This document shows, piece after piece, positions 55,531-64,000 of a stretch of DNA of 64,000 nucleotides (position 1 is the stretch's first letter; the number at the start of each line of letters is the position of its first letter). Origin of the DNA: Spirometra erinaceieuropaei (taxonomy: Eukaryota; Platyhelminthes; Cestoda; Diphyllobothriidea; Diphyllobothriidae); assembly GCA_902702965.1 (NCBI GenBank), contig CACRXP010000151.1, forward strand, positions 953,336 to 1,017,335, read 5' to 3'. The notes below the pieces were generated by a model. The model was not told the origin of the DNA. It searched no databases and worked only from the letters and a program-made list of their open reading frames with translations. Both the position numbers and the translations under genes were made by a program.

Positions 55531-56224
55531 AGTAATTTATTTGCCCGTATTCGGTTTTAAGAATCACCTTGACAGGAGGCAGTGACGGCGGGAAGTAATT
55601 ATGGGCGCTAATTATCTACGCGGCCAACCAGAGCGGCCGCGGCACTGGTCACAGTAAAATATGGGTCCGGCGCAGACACGAAACCCGTTAACGAGGGCCG
55701 GGTAAAGTGAGCTGTGTCTCACTTTTTGAACTCTAGAGATAGGTTGGCTGATTTACTACGTCTGCGAACGTCAGACCTCAAGCAGACATCATCCAGTACG
55801 TTCACCATGTACTTTGCAATAATTATTATTATATTATAACAATGATTGCAAAGTACATTGTTAATTCATACATACTATTATTATAATTATTAAAAAGAGA
55901 AAATAGCGTAAAGTGTGTTAGCAGCAGTCTTTTTAGTTAACTAACGTGTGCTTCGTAGGGGGAAGTTGCGGACATGCGAGGTCATCAATCGGGACTCCGT
56001 GAAACTGAACACATTTAGGCAGTAATTCAAAGCAAAGTGTCGTACTGTGTAAATATTCCGCCTGCATTTCGATCGTCCGCTACAACGGTCCTTTGACCCA
56101 TGGACCCTATTAATGACTGTCAGTAGAAGTACCTCCCTGTTGCAGTTGCTAGAACGGGGGTTTTGGCCGATGGCATCTGTATGTGCCAATAGGCAAAAAG
56201 TAGACCTACCGTTGAGGATGCTAA
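55531..56224. other. No gene recognised
   Basis: Contains an AT-rich part near 55815-55895 with TTATTATT runs and a nearly palindromic TACTTTGCAATAATTA/TTGCAAAGTACA pair at 55810-55858. No exon is supported. Confidence 0.4.
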
Positions 56225-56594
56225 ATAACGAACAGGCAAGTAATGACCAATTCTCCTTGGATCTGCTCCTCTAGCAGAAGGTGTAACAAAGCGGCGGACC
56301 AATGAGAGCAGTCAAAAAATTTCTGACGAAGTCTTTTTCATTCCGCCCTCCCACCACGGCCAGCTCTTTGATCTGAAAACAGTTAAACGAATATACACAT
56401 AGCGCCTTGTCTGCCAACTCGGCCTCAGTAGTTAGCCGACGAACGAAGTCTTCGTAGTCTTCGGCTGTGCACAACGGCAAATGCAGACAAGAGGGGCCGA
56501 CGTCGGCATCAGTAGCACCTATCTCTAATGCACTGACTGCATCAGCCATTGTTGCCTGCAGTTTCCGCACACTGTTTTTGAGGGCAACCATTTG
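56225..56594 (-). pseudogene. DUF4806-like domain relic
   Basis: The minus strand, after an acceptor-like CTGGCCTAG, has a helical lead-in (LKNSVRKLQATMADAVSALE). It continues with LPLCTAEDYEDFVRRL, IKELAVVGGRNEKDFVRNFL and YTFC-stop-RSRSKENWSLL, the order of a DUF4806 domain (LP-T-ED, L--GG, then Y-W-G--K). Where the family has a conserved Trp there is TAG (56271-56273). An extra 24-nt in-frame piece at 56373-56396, bounded by GT and AG, splits the domain just before IKEL. Either this is a decayed copy or the 24 nt are an exceptionally short intron. The role of DUF4806 proteins is not established. Confidence 0.55.
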
Positions 56595-56706
56595 CTAGGC
56601 CAGGAAGTCGACTTTTTTTCTAATAGATTGTCAATGAGATTGTAAACAATCTTACTCGAGGGACGATAACCGAACGTTTACATCAGGATATAATGCAAAA
56701 AGTCAG

Positions 56707-57288
56707 GTGAGGCAGCCAAATAAAGACGTTACAATATATATCACGGACGCGAGCAACTTAGCAACTGATCTGGATACATACACCAAGGCAGTCGCAGAGT
56801 CTGGGACTCAATCTACCGCCAGCAAAAGAGGGCAGGATAAAACCACCGGTATTTTCCCCGACAGATCTCGTTGTGTGGTAGTGCAAGGATCTCCTGAAGC
56901 ACCTGGTGATACCCCGAAAGAGAGGATGAAACACGAACTGCTGACATTCCAAAACCTACTCAATGACACGCAAGAACCCGGTCAGGTCGTCGAAATCCAA
57001 AAGACATTCCGTTTGGGACCTTTAGTAAGAAACAACGTAGACAAAGTGCGGCCGAGACCACTGAAAGTCGTATTGGGAAACGAACAGCAAGCAAATCTCA
57101 TCTTGTCGCGAAAGTCCAGGCTCCTAAACAACCATCGTGGAGTGTTTTTTCAGCCGGACTATCACCTAATCGAACGAATAAAAATGAGGACGCTGGTAGC
57201 GGAACTGAGAAAACGTCAGAGCGAGGGCGAAGTTAATCTGAAAATAGCAAACAATCAAATTGTAAAAATAGAGCGTTCCTTCTTGTGA
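56707..57288 (+). pseudogene. LINE-B ORF1, RNA-binding-like protein
   Basis: A 193-codon frame that probably lacks its true start. It contains RCVVVQGSPEAPGDTPKERM, VEIQKTFRLGPL, RPRPLKVVLGN and NHRGVFFQPDYHLIERIKMR. The pattern, an R-C-VVV-G start and the RPRPLKVVL strand, fits the RRM-like fold found in ORF1 proteins of LINEs, which bind the element RNA. It ends at TGA 57286-57288, about 75 nt before the endonuclease start at 57365. Confidence 0.65.
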
Positions 57289-57364
57289 AATAAGCAGTAA
57301 CAACTGTCAGTCAAAAGCACCAGCAAACAATTTCCAGAGATCGAAACAGCCGAAATACACAAAA

Positions 57365-57484
57365 ATGATGCACACAAATGTGCAGAGTTTATTCAACAAA
57401 CTGGATGAAATAAAACTCACTGTGGCCCATTTCCAACCCGACTTGATAGCTTTAACAGAAACATAGTAAGGTCAAGGCGCGCAG
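57365..57484 (+). pseudogene. LINE-B endonuclease, N-terminal piece
   Basis: Starts MMHTNVQSLFNKLDEI and reads FQPDLIALTET before TAG where the family usually has Trp. This is the first catalytic region of an APE-type endonuclease (N-QSL, ALTETW). The frame then runs into the insertion point at 57484. Confidence 0.8.
57479..57484. repeat. Left target-site duplication (GCGCAG)
   Basis: GCGCAG lies immediately before the inserted LINE-A copy C and recurs immediately after it at 60805-60810. Joining the flanks here restores the reading order of the LINE-B endonuclease. Confidence 0.75.
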
Positions 57485-57781
57485 CTCAATTTCAAAGATA
57501 AGTGAAGCTCTGCATTTATCTGGATATTCTTAAGTAATTAATGCCTGTTTTTTACTTGAGTCCGTTTTAAAAGTCGCCTTTCTATATAAGGTAAAATTTT
57601 TTCCCAGTTTGTTTGACATTCTGGCAAAATAGTCGTATTTTTTTAAAAAAAATCCATTATAGTGAATCCTTTCCCTACTACCGCTTTCTAGTTATCGTAG
57701 AAAAAAAACAGTAATACTTGCTACTCAGTGCGCGTTTCCGTTTTTATCCTTCTTCTGTAACGAAAAACTTTTTTGTCTGTA

Positions 57782-58018
57782 ATGCCCCGCAGAGCACGTG
57801 CTAAAAGGCGAAAGCTTGCGGCCTCCCCACCGTCTCTGGGTGCTAAAATCGTGACTGAAGACATGGCAGACGCCAGTGTATGTTCTTCGCCGTCTGCAGA
57901 TCTGCTTAACTCACAAATCCGTTTAGTACATGTAGAACCTCTCGACCCTTCAGTTGTCCAAAAATACGCCTCTGCTAGTCGTAGCAGGCCATCAGCCGGC
58001 GACAAAATCGATCAGCTG
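57782..58018 (+). pseudogene. LINE-A ORF1, N-terminal part
   Basis: Starts MPRRARAKRRKLAASPP, strongly basic, followed by an acidic/Ser-rich part and IRLVHVEPLDPSVVQKY, and runs into the N gap. The basic start suits a nucleic-acid-binding ORF1 protein. It is the only copy of this end in the window. Confidence 0.6.
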
Positions 58019-58101
58019 NNNNNNNNNNNNNNNNNNNNNNNNNNNNNNNNNNNNNNNNNNNNNNNNNNNNNNNNNNNNNNNNNNNNNNNNNNNNNNNNNN
58101 N
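58019..58101. other. Assembly gap (83 N)
   Basis: The gap joins the ORF1 start to the middle of the endonuclease. Comparison with copy A shows that most of ORF1 and the first half of the endonuclease are missing, so the gap is far longer in reality than 83 nt. Confidence 1.
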
Positions 58102-58616
58102 GATGTCCGCTGGTCTCCGCCTTCAGGCCCCAGAAGGTTCGATGACTTTCTTGAGGCTGTGGATGTCGGGGTGTGGAATCAGGTTGTTGATTTTCCCACC
58201 CGAGGCTCAAGTATACCTGACCTAATTATCTGTAGAGGCTGCTTGCCATCGTCGGTGTCATCCCTAGGCCCACTCGGGGGCTCAGACCATGACATAGTTG
58301 TTTCAACGTTGGAATTCGAGGCTGACAAAATGTCGTCCCAAAAGTATAAATTTTTACGCGATTTCCGATCAACTCGCTCAACCGAATTATTAACACACCT
58401 TAATCCCTACGACTGGACTGAGTTCATCCTTAGTTCGGATGTAAATGTTTGCACTGCAAAACTGTACGAAATTTTGGGTCCGCTTTTATCTCGTTTTGTC
58501 CCCCGTAAGAAAATTATTAATGTTGGGGATGAGATTTTCCTACCTTTACCCTTTGTCGCAGATTCCGCAGGCTTTATCGTCGTTTCCATCTGCAGAACGA
58601 TGTTTCTGTTCTGCCC
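58102..58616 (+). pseudogene. LINE-A copy C endonuclease C-terminal part and linker
   Basis: Reads DVRWSPPSGPRRFDDFLEAV, GGSDHDIVVSTLE and LLSRFVPRKKIINVGDEIF, then shifts frame near 58555. GGSDH is the last catalytic motif of APE-type endonucleases. It matches 12500-12060 of copy A. Confidence 0.85.
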
Positions 58617-60497
58617 TTGATTCGTGATATTTTTGATCGAGCTAAGAGATTGTCTGAAGAAAAACAGCTAGCCGAAGAGGTCCACTTTACTGACAACAAT
58701 TCGTTAAGTGTCTCGAAACTTTTCTCTAGAAAAATACGAACTCAGAGAAAGACGAAGTATCCCATCCTCCGAGACGATCTCGGAAATCCCATAGTTGATG
58801 CCCAGTTAACCGCTGATAGCTTCAATGATTTCCTGTCCAAAACGTTTATTGAAGACTCAACCACTCCGCTTCCGACCATCCAGTCATTGACCGGGGCAGT
58901 TCTAGAAACTATAACTTTCACTCTGTGGGATGTGACTGTTGCGATTCGGCGTTTTCATCAATCTTATAGTCCAGGCCCTGATGGTGTCCCAGTAAGCATT
59001 TTAAAAGCCGATGCAAACACGATCTTCCCATCCCTCTTATGCAAGATATTTAATCGTGCTCTTGAAAGTGAAACTTATCCTACCTTGTGGAACGAATCAC
59101 ACATTTTGCCCATTCCTAAGCACGACAAAGCTACATCATTTGATGACTTTCGGCCAATTAACACCCTCCCCGCAGTTTCGAAGATCTTAGAGACATTGAT
59201 CAAGGATAAGATGATGTGTCACTTAACAGCGAACAATTTACTGAGTGTTGCTCAGCATGGATTCCTCAAAGCTTGATCTTATGACACCTGTCGACTCTCT
59301 TTATTTGACTATGTTCTCCAATCTAGGGACAATGGTGTTGCACTTTACACAGCATATTTCGATTTCACTAAGGCTTTTGATCGTGTTGACAATGCTCTTC
59401 TTCTCTTGAAAATGTCCTCTTTCGGAATAGGTGGCAAACTTTTGAATTTTATATCCTCTTATTTGGGCACTCGCACACAACGAGTTAAGATTTCCAATAC
59501 CATCTGCAACCCCACACGTGTGAAGAGTGGAGTCATTCAGGGTAGTGTACTCGGCCCGCTTTTATTTTGCCTTTTCGTTAATGATGTACCCGATTTATTT
59601 CAGAATGGTAAGCCTTTCATGTATGCGGATGATCTTAAAGTTGCATATCGATATAAGCCGGCAGATTATGCCATAGTGCTTGAGCTCTTAAAGATCGACC
59701 TACAGGCTTTTGCCCAGTGGTGCCGCACGTGGCGCCTTTCTCTCTCTTGTCATAAGTGCTCAGTCATGGTGGTTGGCGACGACCGCCAACCTCAACTAAG
59801 TATTGAAGGTCACGCCATAAATGTGCCTGGGGCTGTTAAAGATCTGGACATATCATACTACAAGAGTCTCAATCTATCGGAGCACTGTGCCTTGATAGTC
59901 TCCAAAGCACGCAGAACGACCGGGTTTATCCTCCGAAACTTTAAATCTAGGGACATTAGAATGCGCCTTTACAACATGTACGTTAGACCTGGTCTGGAAT
60001 ACCGTTCGTTTTTATTTAGCCTCATGCGTGCTACTGAGCGGAAGAAAATAGAATCCGTTCAACACTTTTTTACCAAGAGAATGTTTACCTCGGAACACCG
60101 ATATTTGTCCTACCAAGAACGTTTTCGGCTTACGAGCCTTGATCCTTTATGGTTCCGTAGATTACAAAAGGGACTATTTTTGCTATTTAAGCTCTTACAT
60201 AATCACACATTTAACCCACTCACCTCGTTAAGACATCATATCCACCCACGACGTAACAGTCACCGTGAGGTCTTTTTATTTCTGCCTCTCGCACGTACTG
60301 TTAAATATCGTCGGTTCTTTTCTGTAAATGCAATTGCTATTTGGAATAAACTACCCATGAGTCTGAAAACTCTGCAAAATTATTCTTTATTTAGGAGAAC
60401 TATTACTCGATTTTTGCATTCAGAAAAGCTCCCACAAATTTTGGGTGCTGAATCTACTGATCGACTGTACCGTAGCGATGGCGTTTGTGGTCTCTGA
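58617..60497 (+). pseudogene. LINE-A copy C reverse transcriptase, one stop codon
   Basis: One frame from 58617 to 60497 interrupted only by TGA at 59274-59276, where sister copy A has CGG (Arg). Motifs are SPGPDGVPVSILK, FDDFRPINTLPAVSKILE, AYFDFTKAFDRVD (motif A), SGVIQGSVLGPLLFCLF (motif B) and FMYADDLK (motif C), then the C-terminal thumb to RLYRSDGVCGL. This is the most complete RT in the window and the youngest-looking copy. Confidence 0.9.
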
Positions 60498-60804
60498 ACA
60501 CTATGGCCGGTCTCTCCAGCTGTTCCTCAACGCCTCTACTTTGACTATCCCCAACTTCATGAAAGGAATTTGACGTCCGATAATCTCCGATACCGTGCAA
60601 CCTCCCCCCTTCTTGACGATCGATATTCTACCACCGCCGACAGTTTTTTTCTCCTGAGTCCTCCAAACCACGGAAACCACCATCAACTATATTTTTATGC
60701 CTTAAGCTCAGGAGTTTTTTTTTCACTGCTGGTCGGATTTGTGTTTAATCACTTCCCTTGACAATGCCTGTAAACTGGCATTAAATTAAAAATTTATTTA
60801 AAAT

Positions 60805-60810
60805 GCGCAG
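60805..60810. repeat. Right target-site duplication (GCGCAG)
   Basis: Second copy of the 6-nt duplication flanking the LINE-A insertion. LINE-B sequence resumes with ATAGAAGATTGC. Confidence 0.75.
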
Positions 60811-61362
60811 ATAGAAGATTGCGGAAGTTATGCTAGATGGTTTCCAGATTCTCCGAACGAAAGGGTGGGGGGTTTGCGAAATTCATACGAGGTGGCATCG
60901 GCTACGTCAGGGTTGAGTCTTCCCCATTTCGGCACATTGACTGTGAAATACTCAGTTGTTACTTGAAGGTGCCAAGCCATCCAAGCCTCCATATGGCCCT
61001 GGTTTACAGACCGCCAGGCCAGCGAACGAATGCGGACGATGCACTTATCACCGAGATAAAAGAATTTTCGAAGCAAACACATAATGCTACTTGGTGACTT
61101 CAACTGTCCAGACATAGAGTGGGATTTGATGTATTTCACGCGATCAGAAAACTCCTTCGAACAGAAATTTATGCAAATAATCACAACCGAGTTCCTTACC
61201 CAAAATGTTAAAGTGAACACTCGAATCAGAGATGGACAGCAGTCCAGTTGTTTGGACCTCATCATCACCAGGGATGATAATTGCATTCTCGGATTGGAAT
61301 CGCACCCACCCCTTGGCCGAAGTGACCACTGCCTTCTTGTTTTGGAGTATAGTCATTTTTAA
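60811..61362 (+). pseudogene. LINE-B endonuclease, main part
   Basis: Frames 60837-61097 and 61084-61362 give KGGGFAKFIRGGIGYVRVE, LVYRPPGQ, LLGDFNCPDIEWD (GDFN motif), CLDLIITRDDN and RSDHCLLVLEY (SDH motif). A frameshift lies just before the GDFN block. Confidence 0.85.
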
Positions 61363-61569
61363 GTACCAAAAATTTGAGCTGATGAGGAAAGAAACGTATG
61401 GAAGGGGGATTATACCCGGATGAAAAACCTGCTACAGTCGGTGAACTGGAATGCAGCACAAGTACCTGACCCAGAAACCGATTAGCTCTTCTTCAAGAAC
61501 ATAATGTAGCACTTCGTAGAGAGCTGTTGCCTACTTAAGAGGAAGCCGAGCACATCCCGACCAGAGTGG

Positions 61570-62687
61570 GTGACGTCAGAAATAAAGAAGAACATTAAAT
61601 TGAAAAGGAGACTTTGGAAAAAGTACGCCAGCTGTCAGCAACCAGAGAATTTCGCTGACTTCAAAAAACAGAGGAACGTATGTCGAAATCTGTTGAGGAG
61701 GCAACGGGCACAATTTGAGTCAAAACTATTAAAAAATATCCCGCAAAATTCAAAAAATTCTTTGGATACGTGAATAAGGCAAAACGCAACCCGGACTGCA
61801 TTCCCTGCCTAAAGGATCGCCAGGGAAATACGTTGTCTGATAACTCAGATAAGGCGAATCTGTTGTCCGACTTCTTCACGTCTGTGTATACTGAGGACCC
61901 GGCTTTTGATGAAAGAGTTCACTCCCCAAATGTCAAATCAAACAGTACAATTAGCACGGTGGACTTCACAACAGACACGGTGAGGAAAACTTTGAGGCAA
62001 CTACAGCCCACTAAATCCCCTTGTCCGGACGGCGTGTTCGCGAAAGTTCTGAATGAACTCTCAGACCAACTGGCCTCTCCGTTATCCAAGATCTTCAAAA
62101 CTTCGATGGAGACCGAGGCTTTGCCTACCGACTGGAAGAAAGCAAATATAAGCCCCATTTATAAAGATGGCGAGAGAACAGCCTCAAATAGTTTCAGACC
62201 AGTGAGTCTCACTAGCATCTGTTGCAAGTTGATGGAAAGAGTAATAAGAACGGAGCTGATGCGGCACCTCGAAGAAAACAACTTGCTCAGTCTACATTAG
62301 TATGGATTTCGGAGCGGTCGATCTTGTCTCACCAACCTCCTAGTATCCATGGAGAGCTGGACGAAATCAATTGACATGGGTTTATCTGTCGACGCCGTGT
62401 ACATCGACTTCAAAAAGGCTTTTGACAGTATTCCACACAGACGACTTATAGGTAAACTACGTCAAGTGGGTGTGAATGGAAATCTTTTGAAATGGCTAGC
62501 TGATTTTCTTACGGGCAGATCTCAGCGTGTGTGTATCGGAAACGCTAAATCGGAATGGGCATCCGTGCAAAGTGGCGTTCCGCAGGGAAGCGTTCTAGGT
62601 CCAATTCTGTTCCTGATAAATGTGCACGACTGCCTGGACTGTCTGAACTGCGAGCGAGTAATGTTTGCCGACGATCTCAAATTGTGA
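61570..62687 (+). pseudogene. LINE-B reverse transcriptase
   Basis: Contains PTKSPCPDGVFAKVL, DWKKANISPIYKDG, NSFRPVSLTSICCKLMERV, then a stop (TAG about 62298). It continues with AVYIDFKKAFDSIPHRRL (motif A), SGVPQGSVLGPILF (motif B) and MFADDLKL (motif C), followed by TGA where TGG is expected. The motif set is that of CR1-like LINEs. Confidence 0.87.
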
Positions 62688-62689
62688 CA

Positions 62690-63470
62690 ATCAATACAGA
62701 AGCCGGAAGATTCTGTACAATTACAAGCCAATTTAAATCGCTTGCAAAAGTGGTGTGATGAGTGGTGTCTTAGCCTCAATCGTAACAAATGCCAACTTAT
62801 CCGATTACGTTCGAACAACAGGAGGCCGTTAAGATTTGAATCTCAGTACTTTATAGGAGGTCACTAACTCGAATCAGTCAACGAGTTAAGAGACCTCGGT
62901 GTGTGGATGACGTCAACTCTCAAACCATCGTCTTACTGCGTCAAGGTATCAAAGAAAGCTTTGGGTATTCCAGGCGCGATTAGAAGATCCTTCGTCAATT
63001 TTGATGAAGAACTTTTCGGCCGAGTATTTGGCGCATACGTTCGACCAATGTCGGAATATTGTGTCCAGGCATGGTGTCCCTGGACGAAAAAAGCTTACAC
63101 CTTACTGCAGAACGTACAACGTAGAGCGACCAGGCTAGTCGGCGGATTATGTGGCTTACCTTATGAGAGACGGCTGGAGAAGCTAAAAATATTTCCTCTC
63201 TCTTATAGACAGTACAGAGAGGACATGATCATGGCCTTCAGGATCGTCCGAGGGCTAGACTGTGCTCTTCAGTTTGACGACTCCTTCGAACTGGCGCGGA
63301 CGACAAATCTCCAAGGGCACCCATACAAATTGAAGACGAAACATGCCAGACTCGATTTGCGGGCCAAATTCTTCTCTCACCGGCTGGTTGAGGGATGGAA
63401 CAAATTGCCGAACGGAATGATTTGCCGAGCTTCGTTGTCTTGGCGGAAAGCGCTGAGACCTTCAAAATAG
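62690..63470 (+). pseudogene. LINE-B C-terminal RT region
   Basis: Continues with KWCDEWCLSLNRNKCQ, RDLGVWMTSTL, RVFGAYVRPMSEYCVQAW, LQNVQRRATRLVGGL and FFSHRLVEGWNKLP, the usual downstream domain of CR1-like elements, ending at TAG 63468-63470. One stop lies near 62866. Confidence 0.85.
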
Positions 63471-63480
63471 ACTTAATAAA

Positions 63481-64000
63481 TTTGTGCTTGATGTTTTGAC
63501 ATTAACGCGATATCAGTTGCTGACATAAATGTTATGTAAATATGTACATGTTTTTAATTCATCTACCTGTAAAAAGGCCCTTCCAAGGCACTGCCTTTCT
63601 CCCTTATATACACTGAATTATACTGATTTTCGTGCCACGGAGGTCAATTACGACTCTAGGGTTAGTCCGTCTTTAATACTAAGATCAAGCGGCCTCGTAA
63701 AATTGGGAGCCTAAATTGAACAAAAACCGTTTCTAAGAGATGTGGTAAAGTTGTAGGTTTCACATGAATTACTTAAAACATTCTTAGGTGAAGACCTAGG
63801 TGAAACAAGGGCCGCCGCAGCCACGAGGAAAATTTGGTTGACATCAGATGAAGGACCTGCCTAAAAGCAAATTGCAGATGAGTACTATCCTTGGATGGCT
63901 TTTTGTTTGGCAACGAGCGGGAAACTGCTTATTTCCCCTAAGATACTAAGCTGAGTGCTCCAAAGAGAAAAATTTGACCAGAATGGGTTGATTTTTGGTC
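63481..64000. other. LINE-B 3' flank; no gene recognised
   Basis: Starts with the AT-rich 3' UTR of LINE-B. No clear tail repeat or duplication marks the 3' end. Nothing else is supported to the window edge. Confidence 0.5.

Larger units (their letters stand above)
57485..60804 (+). mobile_element. LINE-A copy C inserted in LINE-B
   Basis: A near full-length LINE-A copy broken by an N gap: 5' UTR, the ORF1 start (57782), the gap, the endonuclease end, the RT, and a 3' UTR ending in AT-rich sequence. It is flanked by GCGCAG duplications. One nonsense codon (59274-59276) and one frameshift near 58555 interrupt ORF2. It is younger than LINE-B, since it lies inside it. Confidence 0.9.
56640..63480 (+). 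mobile_element. LINE-B: second non-LTR retrotransposon, interrupted by LINE-A
   Basis: A plus-strand APE-type LINE (CR1-like by its RT motifs) in two parts, 56640-57484 and 60805-63480, with a LINE-A copy inserted inside the endonuclease. It has ORF1, the start of the endonuclease, then after the insertion the rest of the endonuclease, the RT and the C-terminal domain. Several stops and frameshifts (near 61095, 61365, 62298, 62686, 62866) mark it as inactive. Its protein differs clearly from LINE-A. The 5' and 3' limits are approximate. Confidence 0.87.

Noticed and set aside
55800..55880. Near-palindromic AT-rich stretch as a possible DNA-transposon end or origin
   Set aside because: The symmetry (TGTACTTTGCAATAAT against its complement) is short, and no transposase, second end or duplication is present.

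Overview
The window looks like nuclear DNA of a flatworm, most probably a tapeworm of the large, repeat-rich diphyllobothriidean type. The grounds are spliced genes that mix introns of only 33-37 nt with introns of several kb, many decayed RTE-like and CR1/jockey-like LINEs, Penelope-like elements (PLEs) with GIY-YIG endonucleases, and a tRNA-derived SINE. There are no operons, no Shine-Dalgarno signals and no CRISPR. The organism is an inference from these features, not a database match. Three runs of N (10892-10953, 35452-35500, 58019-58101) all lie inside repeats.

Layout. 1-7 kb: 3' exons of an unidentified plus-strand coiled-coil gene (to 6956), with a decayed PLE in one of its introns. 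8.4-13.3 kb: two minus-strand copies of one LINE (LINE-A) joined across an N gap, followed by a degenerate telomere-like hexamer tract. 18.8-23.3 kb: a plus-strand four-exon gene for a COX18/Oxa1-type mitochondrial insertase, with an RTE relic in its large intron. 25.2-27.8 kb: two decayed LINE relics on opposite strands.

30.9-52.8 kb: the main gene, a complete minus-strand 15-exon transportin-3 (TNPO3, importin-beta family) gene of about 1118 codons, which I assembled from splice sites. Intron 13 holds a nest of SINE pieces, two convergent PLE fragments meeting at a (TA)n tract, and a tandem 370-bp repeat. Intron 6 holds an antisense, intronless SF3B3 pseudogene next to a deleted RTE copy.

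54.0-63.5 kb: a 5'-truncated LINE-A copy, a PLE scrap, a DUF4806-like relic, and a second LINE family (LINE-B) split by a 3.3-kb LINE-A insertion flanked by a 6-bp target-site duplication. The two well-supported host genes serve nuclear import of SR-type splicing factors (TNPO3) and cytochrome oxidase assembly (COX18); I see no functional link between them. No clear novel system was found. The points most worth a second look are the nested insertions, the convergent PLEs with hammerhead-like hairpins, the tiny introns (one GC-AG), the SF3B3 retrocopy and the DUF4806 relic.
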